NCBI GenBank assembly: GCA_024742305.1
Contig: JANSYQ010000006.1
Location: 129,240-177,296 of the forward strand
DNA from: a bacterium
GTDB taxonomy: Bacteria; Bacteroidota; Bacteroidia; Flavobacteriales_D; Crocinitomicaceae
DNA length: 48,057 nucleotides
Direction: 5' to 3'
In this document: one piece after another, positions 1-6,920 of the stretch
Position numbering within the stretch: position 1 is the stretch's first letter
How the letters are laid out: every line of letters begins with the position of its first letter
Made by a program: the position numbers and the translations under genes
Notes under the pieces: generated by a model
What the model saw: only the letters and a program-made list of their open reading frames with translations
Told to the model about the DNA's origin: nothing
Database searches by the model: none

Positions 1-446
1 ACTCCACTGAAGTTGTTGAACGGTCCGTCAATTACTTTAACTGACTCACCGATCACGAATGGAATCTTCATTTCTTCTTCTGTCTCTGTAAGCTCATCTA
101 CCTTACCTAGGATACGATTCACTTCAGACATTCTCATCGGATGAGGCTCACCGCCCTTTTCCGCTCCGAGGAAACCAATAACGTTTGGAATACCTTTGAT
201 TACGTGAGGCACCTCTCCAACAAGAGCAGCTTCTACGAGAACATATCCAGGAAGATAAGCGCGTTCCTTACTTACTTTCTTACCATTACGGATTTGGAAT
301 ACTTTTTCAGTTGGGATAAGAATTTGCCCTACGAAATCGTCTAATTTCAAGCGTGAAATCTCCATTTCTAGGTATTCTTTCACCTTTTTCTCCTTCCCAC
401 TGATGGCTCTCACCACGTACCAACGTTTTTTTACATCTGTTGCCAT
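1..446 (-). CDS. nusG: Transcription termination/antitermination protein NusG (C-terminus cut by window edge)
   Basis: NusG binds RNA polymerase and couples it to Rho or the ribosome. The visible 148 residues begin MATDVKKRWYVVRAISGKE, which is the typical NGN-domain start. They contain the AYLPGYVLVE segment of the NGN fold and then the beginning of the KOW domain (VIGESVKVIDGPFNNFSG), where the window ends. About 35 more residues are expected outside the window. The start is the ATG at 446, 22 nt downstream of the secE stop, so secE and nusG are almost certainly one transcript, as in most bacteria. By family knowledge the ribosomal protein genes rplK, rplA, rplJ and rplL would follow beyond the left edge. 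The identification is secure; only the end is missing. Confidence 0.97.
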   Translation of the reverse strand, partial: MATDVKKRWYVVRAISGKEKKVKEYLEMEISRLKLDDFVGQILIPTEKVFQIRNGKKVSKERAYLPGYVLVEAALVGEVPHVIKGIPNVIGFLGAEKGGEPHPMRMSEVNRILGKVDELTETEEEMKIPFVIGESVKVIDGPFNNFSG

Positions 447-468
447 GCTGTAGTTGTGCTAATTGGGA

Positions 469-696
469 TTAAGAAAACAAGTCGTAAACGAATCCGAGGA
501 TTCCTCTCCAGATCATTCCTTCTTCTTCTGCACGCACTCCGAAAACGAAGTCCATTGCGAAGATGATCAAGGAGATAAGTACTGAGGCCACTACAACGAT
601 AATGGTATTACTTTGGAGTTCCTTCCAAGTGGGCCAAGTAACGCGATGTACCATTTCGGTAACAGTCTCGTTAAAATACTCTTTTACTTTTGACAT
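469..696 (-). CDS. secE: Preprotein translocase subunit SecE
   Basis: SecE is the small clamp subunit of the SecYEG translocon in the inner membrane. The 75-residue product has the short amphipathic helix and conserved WPTWKEL motif near residues 21-27, followed by one membrane helix at about residues 31-53 (IIVVVASVLISLIIFAM). This is the usual single-span bacterial form. The start chosen is the ATG at 696 (MSKVKEYF). An upstream in-frame reading would run back through tRNA-Trp and is not credible. The gene sits between tRNA-Trp (14 nt away) and nusG, the standard neighbourhood. Confidence 0.96.
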   Translation of the reverse strand: MSKVKEYFNETVTEMVHRVTWPTWKELQSNTIIVVVASVLISLIIFAMDFVFGVRAEEEGMIWRGILGFVYDLFS

Positions 697-709
697 GTCT
701 TGTTTTTTG

Positions 710-782
710 CACGGGCGGTAGGATTCGAACCCACGACCAATGGATTTGGAATCCACTACTCTACCAGCTGAGCTACACCCGT
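710..782 (-). tRNA. tRNA-Trp (anticodon CCA)
   Basis: A complete cloverleaf can be drawn on the minus strand. The 7-bp acceptor stem is ACGGGTG/CGCCCGT, the D-arm is GCTC...GAGT, the anticodon stem GGA/TCC encloses the loop TTCCAAA (anticodon CCA), and the T-arm contains GGTTCGAATCC. The discriminator base is G (710) and no CCA is encoded. It lies directly upstream of secE, a position common for tRNA-Trp in many bacteria. Confidence 0.97.
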
Positions 783-892
783 GTATCAATTAAAAATTGC
801 GAATTGAAAATTCTGTTTTCATCATTTTCAAAACGCAACTTAATTTTTTGCTTTTCAAAGGACTTTTTTGATGGACGAGAAAGACAACTCGT

Positions 893-918
893 ATAAAAAG
901 GGGAGCGAACTCCCCTTT
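893..918 (-). terminator. Rho-independent terminator of tuf
   Basis: On the minus strand a 9-bp stem AAAGGGGAG/CTCCCCTTT closes a TTCG tetraloop and runs into a T-run. It lies about 20 nt after the tuf stop. It implies that tRNA-Trp-secE-nusG either has its own promoter in 783-892, where I could not find a clear TAnnTTTG box, or depends on read-through. Confidence 0.88.
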
Positions 919-940
919 CTATTATTTCTTATGTGAAATA

Positions 941-2128
941 TTACTCTACGATTTCAGTAACCTGACCAGCTCCTACTGTTCTACCACCCTCACGGATTGC
1001 AAAACGAAGACCTTTATCCATTGCTACTGGTACGATCAAGTTTACTTCAATAGTAACGTTGTCACCTGGCATTACCATGTCACGTCCGTCAGTAGTGAAG
1101 ATTTCACCTGTTACGTCAGTTGTACGGAAGTAGAACTGAGGACGGTACTTATCGTGGAAAGGAGTGTGACGACCACCTTCTTCTTTCTTCAATACGTAAA
1201 TCTCAGCTTTGAACTTCGTGTGTGGAGTTGTTGAACCTGGCTTACAGATTACCATTCCACGCTTGATATCAGATTTTTCGATACCACGCAACAACAATCC
1301 TACGTTATCTCCAGCTTCTCCGCGATCCAAGATCTTACGGAACATCTCAACACCTGTTACAGTAGATGACAATTTCTCATCTCCCATTCCAAGGATATCA
1401 ACTGGGTCTCCGGAGTTAATAACTCCTGTTTCGATACGTCCTGTTGCTACAGTACCACGACCTGTAATAGTAAACACGTCCTCAACTGGCATCAAGAAAT
1501 CTTTATCTACATCACGTGGAGGCAATTCGATGTAAGTATCTACTGCTTCCATCAATTCGTTTACAGTTGCAACCCACTTCTCTTCTCCGTTCAATGCACC
1601 CAAAGCAGAACCTTGAATGATTGGAGCGTTATCTCCGTCGTAATCGTAGAATGACAACAACTCACGGATTTCCATCTCAACTAGTTCAAGTAGTTCCTCA
1701 TCGTCTACCATATCCACTTTGTTCATGAATACAACGATACGAGGTACACCAACCTGACGTCCAAGAAGGATGTGCTCACGAGTTTGTGGCATCGGTCCAT
1801 CCGTAGCAGCTACTACCAAGATCGCACCGTCCATCTGAGCAGCTCCCGTTACCATGTTCTTTACGTAATCGGCGTGACCTGGACAGTCAACGTGTGCGTA
1901 GTGACGATTCGCTGTTTGGTACTCGATGTGAGAAGTGTTAATAGTAATACCACGCTCTTTTTCTTCCGGTGCGTTATCGATAGAAGAGAAATCACGAGAT
2001 TCAGCCAAACCTTGAGATGACAATACTGAAGAGATTGCCGCAGTCAAAGTCGTTTTTCCGTGGTCAACGTGACCAATTGTTCCGATGTTAACGTGTGGTT
2101 TGGAACGATCGAATGTTTCCTTAGCCAT
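941..2128 (-). CDS. tuf: Translation elongation factor Tu
   Basis: EF-Tu is the GTPase that delivers aminoacyl-tRNA to the ribosome. The 395-residue product has the normal length and all G-domain motifs: [10 protein letters not shown] (G1, near residue 19), the RGITI switch (G2), DCPGH (G3) and NKVD (G4; NKCD in E. coli). The C-terminal beta-barrel domains end in the usual [11 protein letters not shown]. The ATG at 2128 gives the standard start MAKETF. It is encoded in one unit with four upstream tRNAs and ends at a strong terminator. Confidence 0.99.
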   Translation of the reverse strand: MAKETFDRSKPHVNIGTIGHVDHGKTTLTAAISSVLSSQGLAESRDFSSIDNAPEEKERGITINTSHIEYQTANRHYAHVDCPGHADYVKNMVTGAAQMDGAILVVAATDGPMPQTREHILLGRQVGVPRIVVFMNKVDMVDDEELLELVEMEIRELLSFYDYDGDNAPIIQGSALGALNGEEKWVATVNELMEAVDTYIELPPRDVDKDFLMPVEDVFTITGRGTVATGRIETGVINSGDPVDILGMGDEKLSSTVTGVEMFRKILDRGEAGDNVGLLLRGIEKSDIKRGMVICKPGSTTPHTKFKAEIYVLKKEEGGRHTPFHDKYRPQFYFRTTDVTGEIFTTDGRDMVMPGDNVTIEVNLIVPVAMDKGLRFAIREGGRTVGAGQVTEIVE

Positions 2129-2219
2129 TGTGTTCTTTGTTTCTTAGTTAAAAAATAAACTTTTATATATGCAAAAATTCCACCCTTTTCAGGTGAAAAA
2201 ATTTTTAATCACTCCTTAG

Positions 2220-2291
2220 AGCCAATGACGAGAATTGAACTCGTGACCTCTTCCTTACCAAGGAAGCGCTCTACCACTGAGCTACACCGGC
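2220..2291 (-). tRNA. tRNA-Thr (anticodon GGT)
   Basis: The minus-strand cloverleaf has acceptor stem GCCGGTG/CATTGGC (with G-T pairs), anticodon stem CTTCC/GGAAG around TTGGTAA (anticodon GGT) and T-arm GAGTTCAATTCTC. The discriminator is T and no CCA is encoded. It is the last of the four tRNAs before tuf, equivalent to E. coli thrT. Confidence 0.96.
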
Positions 2292-2420
2292 GCAAAGTCC
2301 TTTCAAAAAAAATTCTTTAAATTGCTTTAAAGAACTGTGGACGAGTTTGACTTCGACCTATCTCCTCATTTGCATAAGAAGAAATAAACACTTCTCCACT
2401 AGGGTTTCGAAGTGTAAAAG

Positions 2421-2493
2421 AGCGGGAGACGAGATTCGAACTCGCGACCCTCAGCTTGGAAGGCTGACGCTCTACCAACTGAGCTACTCCCGC
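2421..2493 (-). tRNA. tRNA-Gly (anticodon TCC)
   Basis: The minus-strand cloverleaf has acceptor stem GCGGGAG/CTCCCGC, anticodon stem TCAGC/GCTGA around CTTCCAA (anticodon TCC) and T-arm GAGTTCGAATCTC. No CCA is encoded. The 128-nt stretch between this gene and tRNA-Thr(GGT) contains no gene that I can support. Confidence 0.97.
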
Positions 2494-2509
2494 TTAAGAG
2501 TTTGTTTTG

Positions 2510-2591
2510 TGGGGAGAGCAGGATTCGAACCTACGAAGGCGTAGCCAGCAGATTTACAGTCTGCCCTCGTTGACCGCTTGAGTATCTCCCC
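2510..2591 (-). tRNA. tRNA-Tyr (anticodon GTA)
   Basis: A class II tRNA of 82 nt on the minus strand. It has acceptor stem GGGGAGA/TCTCCCC, anticodon stem GCAGA/TCTGC around CTGTAAA (anticodon GTA), a long variable arm (GGCTACGCC region) and T-arm GGTTCGAATCC. The discriminator is A and no CCA is encoded. Confidence 0.97.
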
Positions 2592-2604
2592 AATCAAATT
2601 TCAG

Positions 2605-2678
2605 AGCCGATGGAGGGACTCGAACCCCCGACCTGCTGATTACAAATCAGCTGCTCTAGCCAGCTGAGCTACATCGGC
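2605..2678 (-). tRNA. tRNA-Thr (anticodon TGT)
   Basis: The minus-strand cloverleaf has acceptor stem GCCGATG/CATCGGC, anticodon stem GCTGA/TCAGC around TTTGTAA (anticodon TGT) and T-arm GGGGTTCGAGTCCC. It is the first tRNA of the tRNA-tuf transcript, 67 nt downstream of a clear promoter -7 box. Confidence 0.97.
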
Positions 2679-2744
2679 ACTTGTTGGTAAAATTGTTTCA
2701 GTATTTGAAAGAACTTTAATTGTGTTCCCCGCGTTTGGGGAGTG

Positions 2745-2774
2745 CAAATGTATGAAACAAATCAATAATAACAA
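2745..2774 (-). promoter_or_regulatory. Promoter of the tRNA-tuf operon
   Basis: On the minus strand a TTG (-33 element, 2772-2774) is followed by a 19-nt spacer and TACATTTG (-7 element, 2745-2752), a perfect match to the Bacteroidota consensus. The predicted transcription start, near 2739, falls inside a small palindrome (TCCCC/GGGGA, 2726-2741). It is oriented toward tRNA-Thr(TGT). Confidence 0.8.
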
Positions 2775-2794
2775 TCAGTTTTTGAAAAAAAAAT

Positions 2795-2830
2795 CAAAAA
2801 AAATAAGGATGCTTTAAAAGCACCCTTATT
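2795..2830 (-). terminator. Rho-independent terminator after hpf
   Basis: On the minus strand AATAAGGGTGCTTT pairs with AAAGCATCCTTATT (one mismatch) and is followed by a T-run. It starts 22 nt after the hpf stop and separates hpf from the tRNA-tuf promoter. Confidence 0.85.
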
Positions 2831-2852
2831 CCAATTATTGCAAGGCTTTGAT

Positions 2853-3146
2853 TTACGCTGTTTTAGCCTTATGTCGTTCGACTTGTTTTTTTAATGCTGA
2901 AACTGCTAAATCGGCCGCTTCTTCAAAACTTTTACATTGTTTCTTTGCGAACAATTCGTTTCCGGGAAGTAATAATTTCACTTCGGCAATCTTATTTTCC
3001 TTCTCCTCATTCTTATCCAACCTTAAATAAATCTCGCTAGCGATTATTCTATCATACATCAACTCGAGTTTTTTCACTTTTCCTTGAATGAAATCAACGA
3101 GCTTTTGATCTGCAGTAAAATGTACTGTGTTTACTTTGAAATCCAT
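2853..3146 (-). CDS. hpf: Ribosome hibernation promoting factor (HPF/YfiA, short form)
   Basis: These proteins bind the 30S decoding region and silence ribosomes in stationary phase. The 97-residue product has the family layout: an N-terminal VNTVHFTAD strand, a helix with LVDFIQGKVKKLELMYDRI, then a second helix with SFEEAADLAVSALKKQ and a basic tail. It lacks the C-terminal dimerisation domain of long HPF, so it is the short type. It starts 6 nt downstream of the Xer recombinase stop and is followed by a terminator, so the two are probably co-transcribed. Confidence 0.93.
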   Translation of the reverse strand: MDFKVNTVHFTADQKLVDFIQGKVKKLELMYDRIIASEIYLRLDKNEEKENKIAEVKLLLPGNELFAKKQCKSFEEAADLAVSALKKQVERHKAKTA

Positions 3147-3152
3147 TAGCGT

Positions 3153-4028
3153 CTAGTTTTTACGCCCACGTGGATGGGACTGTGAATAAATATGTGTTAA
3201 CTCCGCGAACGAATTGTGAGTGTAGACTTGTGTGGCCGAAAGGTTGGCATGTCCTAAGAGCTCTTTGAGTACTTCTAAACCTGCTCCGTTGTTCAACATG
3301 TGTGTTGCGAAGGTGTGACGAAGCACGTGTGGACTCTTTTTCTCTAAATCCGTTACCTTTCCAAGGTAGTGATTAATTTTACTATAGACAAACTTTGGAT
3401 ATAGTTTTTCGCCGTTGTTTCGAACAAAAAAATGAGGCGTTTTCAACACAATTTCTTCGCGTAAATTTCGATAGGTTTGAATCAATTCGGATAACTCGTT
3501 TGTAATTGGGATGATGCGTTCTTTATTGCGTTTTCCAAGTACTTTGATTTGATTGTTTTGAACCGATTGATCAAGCAAACCAATTAGCTCACTAGAACGT
3601 ATTCCGGTTTGGTATAACATCTCGAAGACCAATCGGTCCCGAACGCCATCAAAATCATCGTCAAAATAGTCTTGAACCTTTTCAGGTCTCAATTCGTTTT
3701 GTTGAGCAAATGACGGCGGCCGTTTTCGCACCTTTGGCCCTTCCACCATACTGATAGGACTGGAATCTATTACCCTTTCCTTTAACAACCATTTAAAGTA
3801 TGTTCTCAGGGACGATAGTTTTCGGTTAACGGAAGTATTCTCGTAATCATTATCGATTAGATCCACCATCCACCCTCTGATTACTCTTGAATTGACTTCA
3901 CGAATATCACTTTTTGTAACAACGCCCGTAAATTCCAAAAACTGCTCGATGTCTTTTCTGTATGCTAAGCACGTATGTTCTGAGAACCGTTTTTGGGTTG
4001 TCAGGTAATCAAGAAAACTATCAAGCAT
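3153..4028 (-). CDS. Tyrosine recombinase of the XerC/XerD family
   Basis: This is a site-specific recombinase of the type that resolves chromosome dimers at dif. With the ATG at 4028 the product has 291 residues beginning MLDSFLDYL, the normal XerC/D size. The N-terminal SAM-like core-binding domain covers about residues 1-85. The catalytic set is complete: Arg144 (TGIRSSEL), Lys166 (GKRNKER), His234 and Arg237 (HVLRHTF), His260 (LLGHANL) and Tyr269 (QVYTHNS). Whether it is XerC or XerD cannot be told here. Another ATG at 4043 lies inside the loop of the rpsU terminator hairpin with an AAAGGAG stretch 5 nt upstream; I prefer 4028 from homology of the N-terminus. The gene lies between rpsU and hpf. 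Confidence 0.93.
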   Translation of the reverse strand: MLDSFLDYLTTQKRFSEHTCLAYRKDIEQFLEFTGVVTKSDIREVNSRVIRGWMVDLIDNDYENTSVNRKLSSLRTYFKWLLKERVIDSSPISMVEGPKVRKRPPSFAQQNELRPEKVQDYFDDDFDGVRDRLVFEMLYQTGIRSSELIGLLDQSVQNNQIKVLGKRNKERIIPITNELSELIQTYRNLREEIVLKTPHFFVRNNGEKLYPKFVYSKINHYLGKVTDLEKKSPHVLRHTFATHMLNNGAGLEVLKELLGHANLSATQVYTHNSFAELTHIYSQSHPRGRKN

Positions 4029-4055
4029 AAAAAAAGGAGCCATATAGACTCCTTT
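4029..4055 (-). terminator. Terminator-like hairpin between rpsU and the Xer gene
   Basis: On the minus strand AAAGGAG pairs with CTCCTTT around a 9-nt loop and runs into seven T residues. The T-run abuts the ATG at 4028 of the recombinase gene, so the hairpin ends rpsU and at the same time forms the leader of the next gene. Confidence 0.8.
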
Positions 4056-4080
4056 AACGTATATCTTTAAGAAATGTTTC

Positions 4081-4272
4081 TTAATACTCAGCAGATTTCT
4101 TGCGTTGTTTGTAAGCAGCACGAATCTTTTCCTGACGCTTCAAAACAGAAGGCTTAGTGAATTCTTTGCGAGAACGCAATTCACGCATCACTTTTGTACG
4201 ATCAAATTTCTTCTTGTACTTCTTGATCGCTCTTTCAATGTTTTCTCCTTCTTTAACTGGAATAATCAACAT
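4081..4272 (-). CDS. rpsU: 30S ribosomal protein bS21
   Basis: The 63-residue basic protein MLIIPVKEGENIERAIKKYK... has the bS21 fold signature, with the KFDRT and KEFTKPS motifs and a lysine/arginine-rich tail. In Bacteroidota bS21 helps sequester the 16S rRNA anti-Shine-Dalgarno on the 30S platform. It has its own promoter (4327-4355) and a downstream hairpin terminator. The 30 nt before the ATG contain no purine-rich Shine-Dalgarno, which is noteworthy because an unusually strong one is reported for rpsU in many Flavobacteriales. Confidence 0.97.
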   Translation of the reverse strand: MLIIPVKEGENIERAIKKYKKKFDRTKVMRELRSRKEFTKPSVLKRQEKIRAAYKQRKKSAEY

Positions 4273-4326
4273 ATCTTATCTGTATTTTCTTAATTTCTTG
4301 TCTAAAGTTCGCCCGAAAGCGGACCG

Positions 4327-4355
4327 CAAATATAGAACATTTAATTTAAAAACAA
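4327..4355 (-). promoter_or_regulatory. Promoter of rpsU
   Basis: The minus strand has TTG (4353-4355), an 18-nt spacer and TATATTTG (4327-4334), a full match to the Bacteroidota consensus. The predicted start near 4322 gives a leader of about 50 nt containing a GC-rich stretch at about 4300-4326. Confidence 0.8.
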
Positions 4356-4359
4356 CTTC

Positions 4360-5499
4360 TTACTTTAAAATTTCTCGAGAAATTACCAACTTCTGAATTT
4401 CGGAGGTTCCTTCTCCGATTGTCATGAGTTTGGAATCACGCAAAAACTTCTCGGCTGGATACTCTTTCGTGTATCCGTACCCTCCCATAATTTGTACAGC
4501 TTCATTACCGCATGTAACAGATACTTCACTCGCGTAATACTTTGCGAATGCACCTTCTTTGGTTACCGGAAGTCCTTTGTTTTTTCTATCAGCCGCTTGG
4601 AAGGTCAACATCTCTGCTGCTTCCACTTGCGTAGCCATGTCTGCCAACTTGAATGAAATTGCCTGGAAATTAGCGATGGGTTTGCCGAATTGCTCACGTT
4701 CTTTGGCGTATTTCACCGATGCTTCGTAAGCTCCACGAGCCACACCACAACTAAGTGCTGCAATGGAAATTCGACCTCCGTCTAGAACTTTCATTGCTTG
4801 AACGAATCCCATTCCTACTTCTCCAATAACATTCTCGTCAGGTACACGACAGTTATCAAAAATCAATTCAGCCGTTTCACTTGCGCGAACTCCTAATTTA
4901 TCTTTGATTTTTACCGCTGAGAATCCGGGTGTTCCTTTCTCGATAATAAACGCGGTAATTCCTTTACTGTCCAACAACTCTCCAGTTCGCACCAAAACAA
5001 CGGCAACATCTCCAGAAAGTCCGTGTGTGATCCAGTTTTTTGCACCATTGATCACCCACTCGCTCCCTTCTTTAACCGCTGTTGTTTTCATGCGCATGGC
5101 ATCGGAACCCGTATTCGGCTCTGTAAGCCCCCAAGCACCAATCCATTCACCACTCGCTAACTTCGGAAGGTATTTCTTTTTCTGCTCTTCTGACCCGTGG
5201 TAGTAAATATGTCCGGTACACAATGAATTGTGCGCTGCCACGCTTAATCCAACACCTCCACATACTTTCCCCAACTCCATTAGAGCCGTTGCATACTCGA
5301 AGTAGCCCATACCACTTCCTCCATATTCTTCAGGAATGTAAATACCAAGTAGTCCCAGTTCTCCCATTTGTTTCATGGTTTCTACCGGGAAATACTCTTC
5401 AGCGTCCCATTTATTGAGGTTGGGACGGATCTCTTTTTCAGCAAAGTCACGCACCATTTGGGCAATCATCTGCTGGTTTTCATTTTTTTCGAAATTCAT
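4360..5499 (-). CDS. Acyl-CoA dehydrogenase (short/medium-chain type)
   Basis: A cytoplasmic FAD enzyme that inserts the alpha-beta double bond into acyl-CoA during fatty-acid or branched-chain amino-acid breakdown, passing electrons to ETF. The 379-residue length is standard. Visible family motifs are GLTEPNTGSDA and NGAKNWITHG (FAD/substrate binding), REQFGKPIANFQ, QIMGGYGYTKEYPAEKFLRD and the C-terminal GEGTSEIQ. Glu363 of that last motif is at the catalytic-base position of the short/medium-chain enzymes. Chain-length specificity cannot be read from the sequence. It stands alone between the apt hairpin and rpsU. Confidence 0.93.
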   Translation of the reverse strand: MNFEKNENQQMIAQMVRDFAEKEIRPNLNKWDAEEYFPVETMKQMGELGLLGIYIPEEYGGSGMGYFEYATALMELGKVCGGVGLSVAAHNSLCTGHIYYHGSEEQKKKYLPKLASGEWIGAWGLTEPNTGSDAMRMKTTAVKEGSEWVINGAKNWITHGLSGDVAVVLVRTGELLDSKGITAFIIEKGTPGFSAVKIKDKLGVRASETAELIFDNCRVPDENVIGEVGMGFVQAMKVLDGGRISIAALSCGVARGAYEASVKYAKEREQFGKPIANFQAISFKLADMATQVEAAEMLTFQAADRKNKGLPVTKEGAFAKYYASEVSVTCGNEAVQIMGGYGYTKEYPAEKFLRDSKLMTIGEGTSEIQKLVISREILK

Positions 5500-5516
5500 T
5501 TTAGGCTCAAATAAGG

Positions 5517-5541
5517 ATTGGATAGTAGTAGTCTATCCAAT
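5517..5541 (-). terminator. Hairpin at the 3' end of apt
   Basis: A perfect 8-bp inverted repeat (ATTGGATA/TATCCAAT) with a 9-nt loop begins at the apt stop codon. On the minus strand it is followed by CCTTATTTG, a weak T-tract, so it may be a modest terminator or a processing/stability hairpin. Confidence 0.55.
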
Positions 5542-6068
5542 TAATAGGCTACTAAATTACGAATATTGTCAGATAAACTTCTCAATTTATCGGCTCCTTT
5601 TAAAAATTCCAATTCGACCAGAAAATCGAAACCGATTATCTCGGCACCTCCTTTCTGAATAAGTTTCGCTGCGGCCTCTGCCGAACCACCAGTAGCGAGC
5701 AGATCATCATGAACCAACACACGTTGCCCCTTTGACACTGCATCGACATGCATTTCAATGGTTGCGGAACCGTATTCAAGATCGTAATCGTAGCTAATAG
5801 TTTTGTGCGGAAGCTTTCCTTTTTTGCGAATCAAGATGAAGGGAATCCCCAGTTCCATTGCCAAGGGATACCCAAATAAGAAACCGCGACTTTCGATTCC
5901 AGCGATGGCTTCTACTTTTTGATCTTTGTAGATAGACTTTAAATGTTGAACTATCGCCTTGGACAGCTCGGCATCCTGCATTATCGGTGTAATGTCTTTG
6001 AATACAATTCCGGGCTTGGGAAAATCGGGAATGTCCCGAATGGCCTTCTTTACTTCTTCTTGCACCAT
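5541..6068 (-). CDS. apt: Adenine phosphoribosyltransferase
   Basis: Salvages adenine with PRPP to AMP in the cytoplasm. The 175-residue protein matches the family in length. It has the adenine/loop region FPKPGIVFKDITP at residues 16-28, GIESRGFLFG at 58-66 and the PRPP-binding motif VLVHDDLLATGGSA at 117-130. It starts 3 nt after the stop of the helix-hairpin-helix gene and forms an operon with it and the symporter upstream. Confidence 0.96.
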   Translation of the reverse strand: MVQEEVKKAIRDIPDFPKPGIVFKDITPIMQDAELSKAIVQHLKSIYKDQKVEAIAGIESRGFLFGYPLAMELGIPFILIRKKGKLPHKTISYDYDLEYGSATIEMHVDAVSKGQRVLVHDDLLATGGSAEAAAKLIQKGGAEIIGFDFLVELEFLKGADKLRSLSDNIRNLVAY

Positions 6069-6071
6069 TTT

Positions 6072-6920
6072 CTAAAAGGTTAAATACGGTCTAATCTTGC
6101 TAAACAACTCTTGATTAATAAGAACGGATTTCATGATTTCTTCCAAGCTCCTATAATTTCCATGTACCTCTCTCATTTTCACAATAGAGTTCGCCACTTT
6201 ATAGGAGATATAAGGGTGGTTCTTCAGGGTTTCAATATCGGCTGTATTTACGTTCAGCTTTTTTATTCCGCCAGAAACAATGATTCGATCTTGGATTTTA
6301 TCGTAGCGTTCCGTGCCAAACTTCCACAATTCTAGTAGTTGCTCCTTTCCGACAAAACCGCCTAAATTTTCTCTTTGTTCAATAATTTTCTTTGCGTAAA
6401 AATCGCCAATTCCCGGTAGGGTCTTCAACTCCTCAAAAGATGCGGTATTGATATCTATGATGGATTCTATTTTACTTCGGTTAGTTTTGGCGAGCTTGTC
6501 CGCTTTTTTTGGGTAGTAAGTGGAATCTTGAATTAGTTTGAAAACCTCCTCCGGGATAACGAAAATCTTCTCAAGCTCTTGGTTAGACGCAACACCTCTC
6601 GAGGTAAACTTTAGGACAACATCCGCCTGTTTTTCGGATAAACCTAAATACATCCAGTCCTCACGACTGTATTCATTGGGGTCAAATTTTGTAGGTGGAG
6701 ATTTGTACGCTTTCTTTTTATTGGAATACTTGCGTTTCTTTTTGGAGTCAGCGACCTGTTGTTGCTCTTTTACTTTCTTGTCAGCAATGGCAATGGTTTC
6801 GTGAGAGACTTGAATACCCTCTTGACTCCATTCCGCTAGTACCCTTGGAATGTATGCGAGCGTTACGCATAAAATAATGAGAACCCAAATTCCGCGCCTA
6901 TTTCGCTTCGAAATTGACAT
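6072..6920 (-). CDS. ComEA-like membrane-anchored helix-hairpin-helix protein
   Basis: The 282-residue product has one N-terminal membrane helix at about residues 12-29, a lysine-rich linker, and three consecutive helix-hairpin-helix units in the C-terminal two thirds. These lie near YSREDWMYLGLSEKQA, DINTASFEELKTLPGIG and NVNTADIETLKNHPYIS. The second carries the canonical LPGIG hairpin; the third has HPYIS instead. In ComEA such repeats bind DNA during natural transformation, and similar proteins are widespread in Bacteroidota with no proven role. Its ATG follows the symporter stop directly (TAAATG), suggesting translational coupling. DNA binding is an inference from the fold. Confidence 0.8.
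   Translation of the reverse strand: MSISKRNRRGIWVLIILCVTLAYIPRVLAEWSQEGIQVSHETIAIADKKVKEQQQVADSKKKRKYSNKKKAYKSPPTKFDPNEYSREDWMYLGLSEKQADVVLKFTSRGVASNQELEKIFVIPEEVFKLIQDSTYYPKKADKLAKTNRSKIESIIDINTASFEELKTLPGIGDFYAKKIIEQRENLGGFVGKEQLLELWKFGTERYDKIQDRIIVSGGIKKLNVNTADIETLKNHPYISYKVANSIVKMREVHGNYRSLEEIMKSVLINQELFSKIRPYLTF

Noticed and set aside
697-789. N-terminal extension of SecE reading back through tRNA-Trp
   Set aside because: The added residues are a translation of the tRNA; the family starts at MSKVKEYF (ATG at 696).
690-896. Plus-strand open frame over tRNA-Trp
   Set aside because: It is the antisense of the tRNA (typical GGRIRTHDQ-like translation) and has no family.
1209-1535. Plus-strand frame inside tuf
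   Set aside because: A shadow of the highly biased tuf coding sequence; no motif or promoter.
2347-2544. Plus-strand frame over tRNA-Gly and tRNA-Tyr
   Set aside because: Antisense tRNA translation (DEIRTRDPQLGRL) often mis-annotated as a protein.
2726-2741. Terminator in front of the tRNA operon
   Set aside because: The palindrome lies at the predicted transcription start, with no T-tract following on either strand.
4029-4121. Longer Xer recombinase start overlapping rpsU
   Set aside because: It would overlap rpsU and the hairpin, and the extra residues do not match the family.
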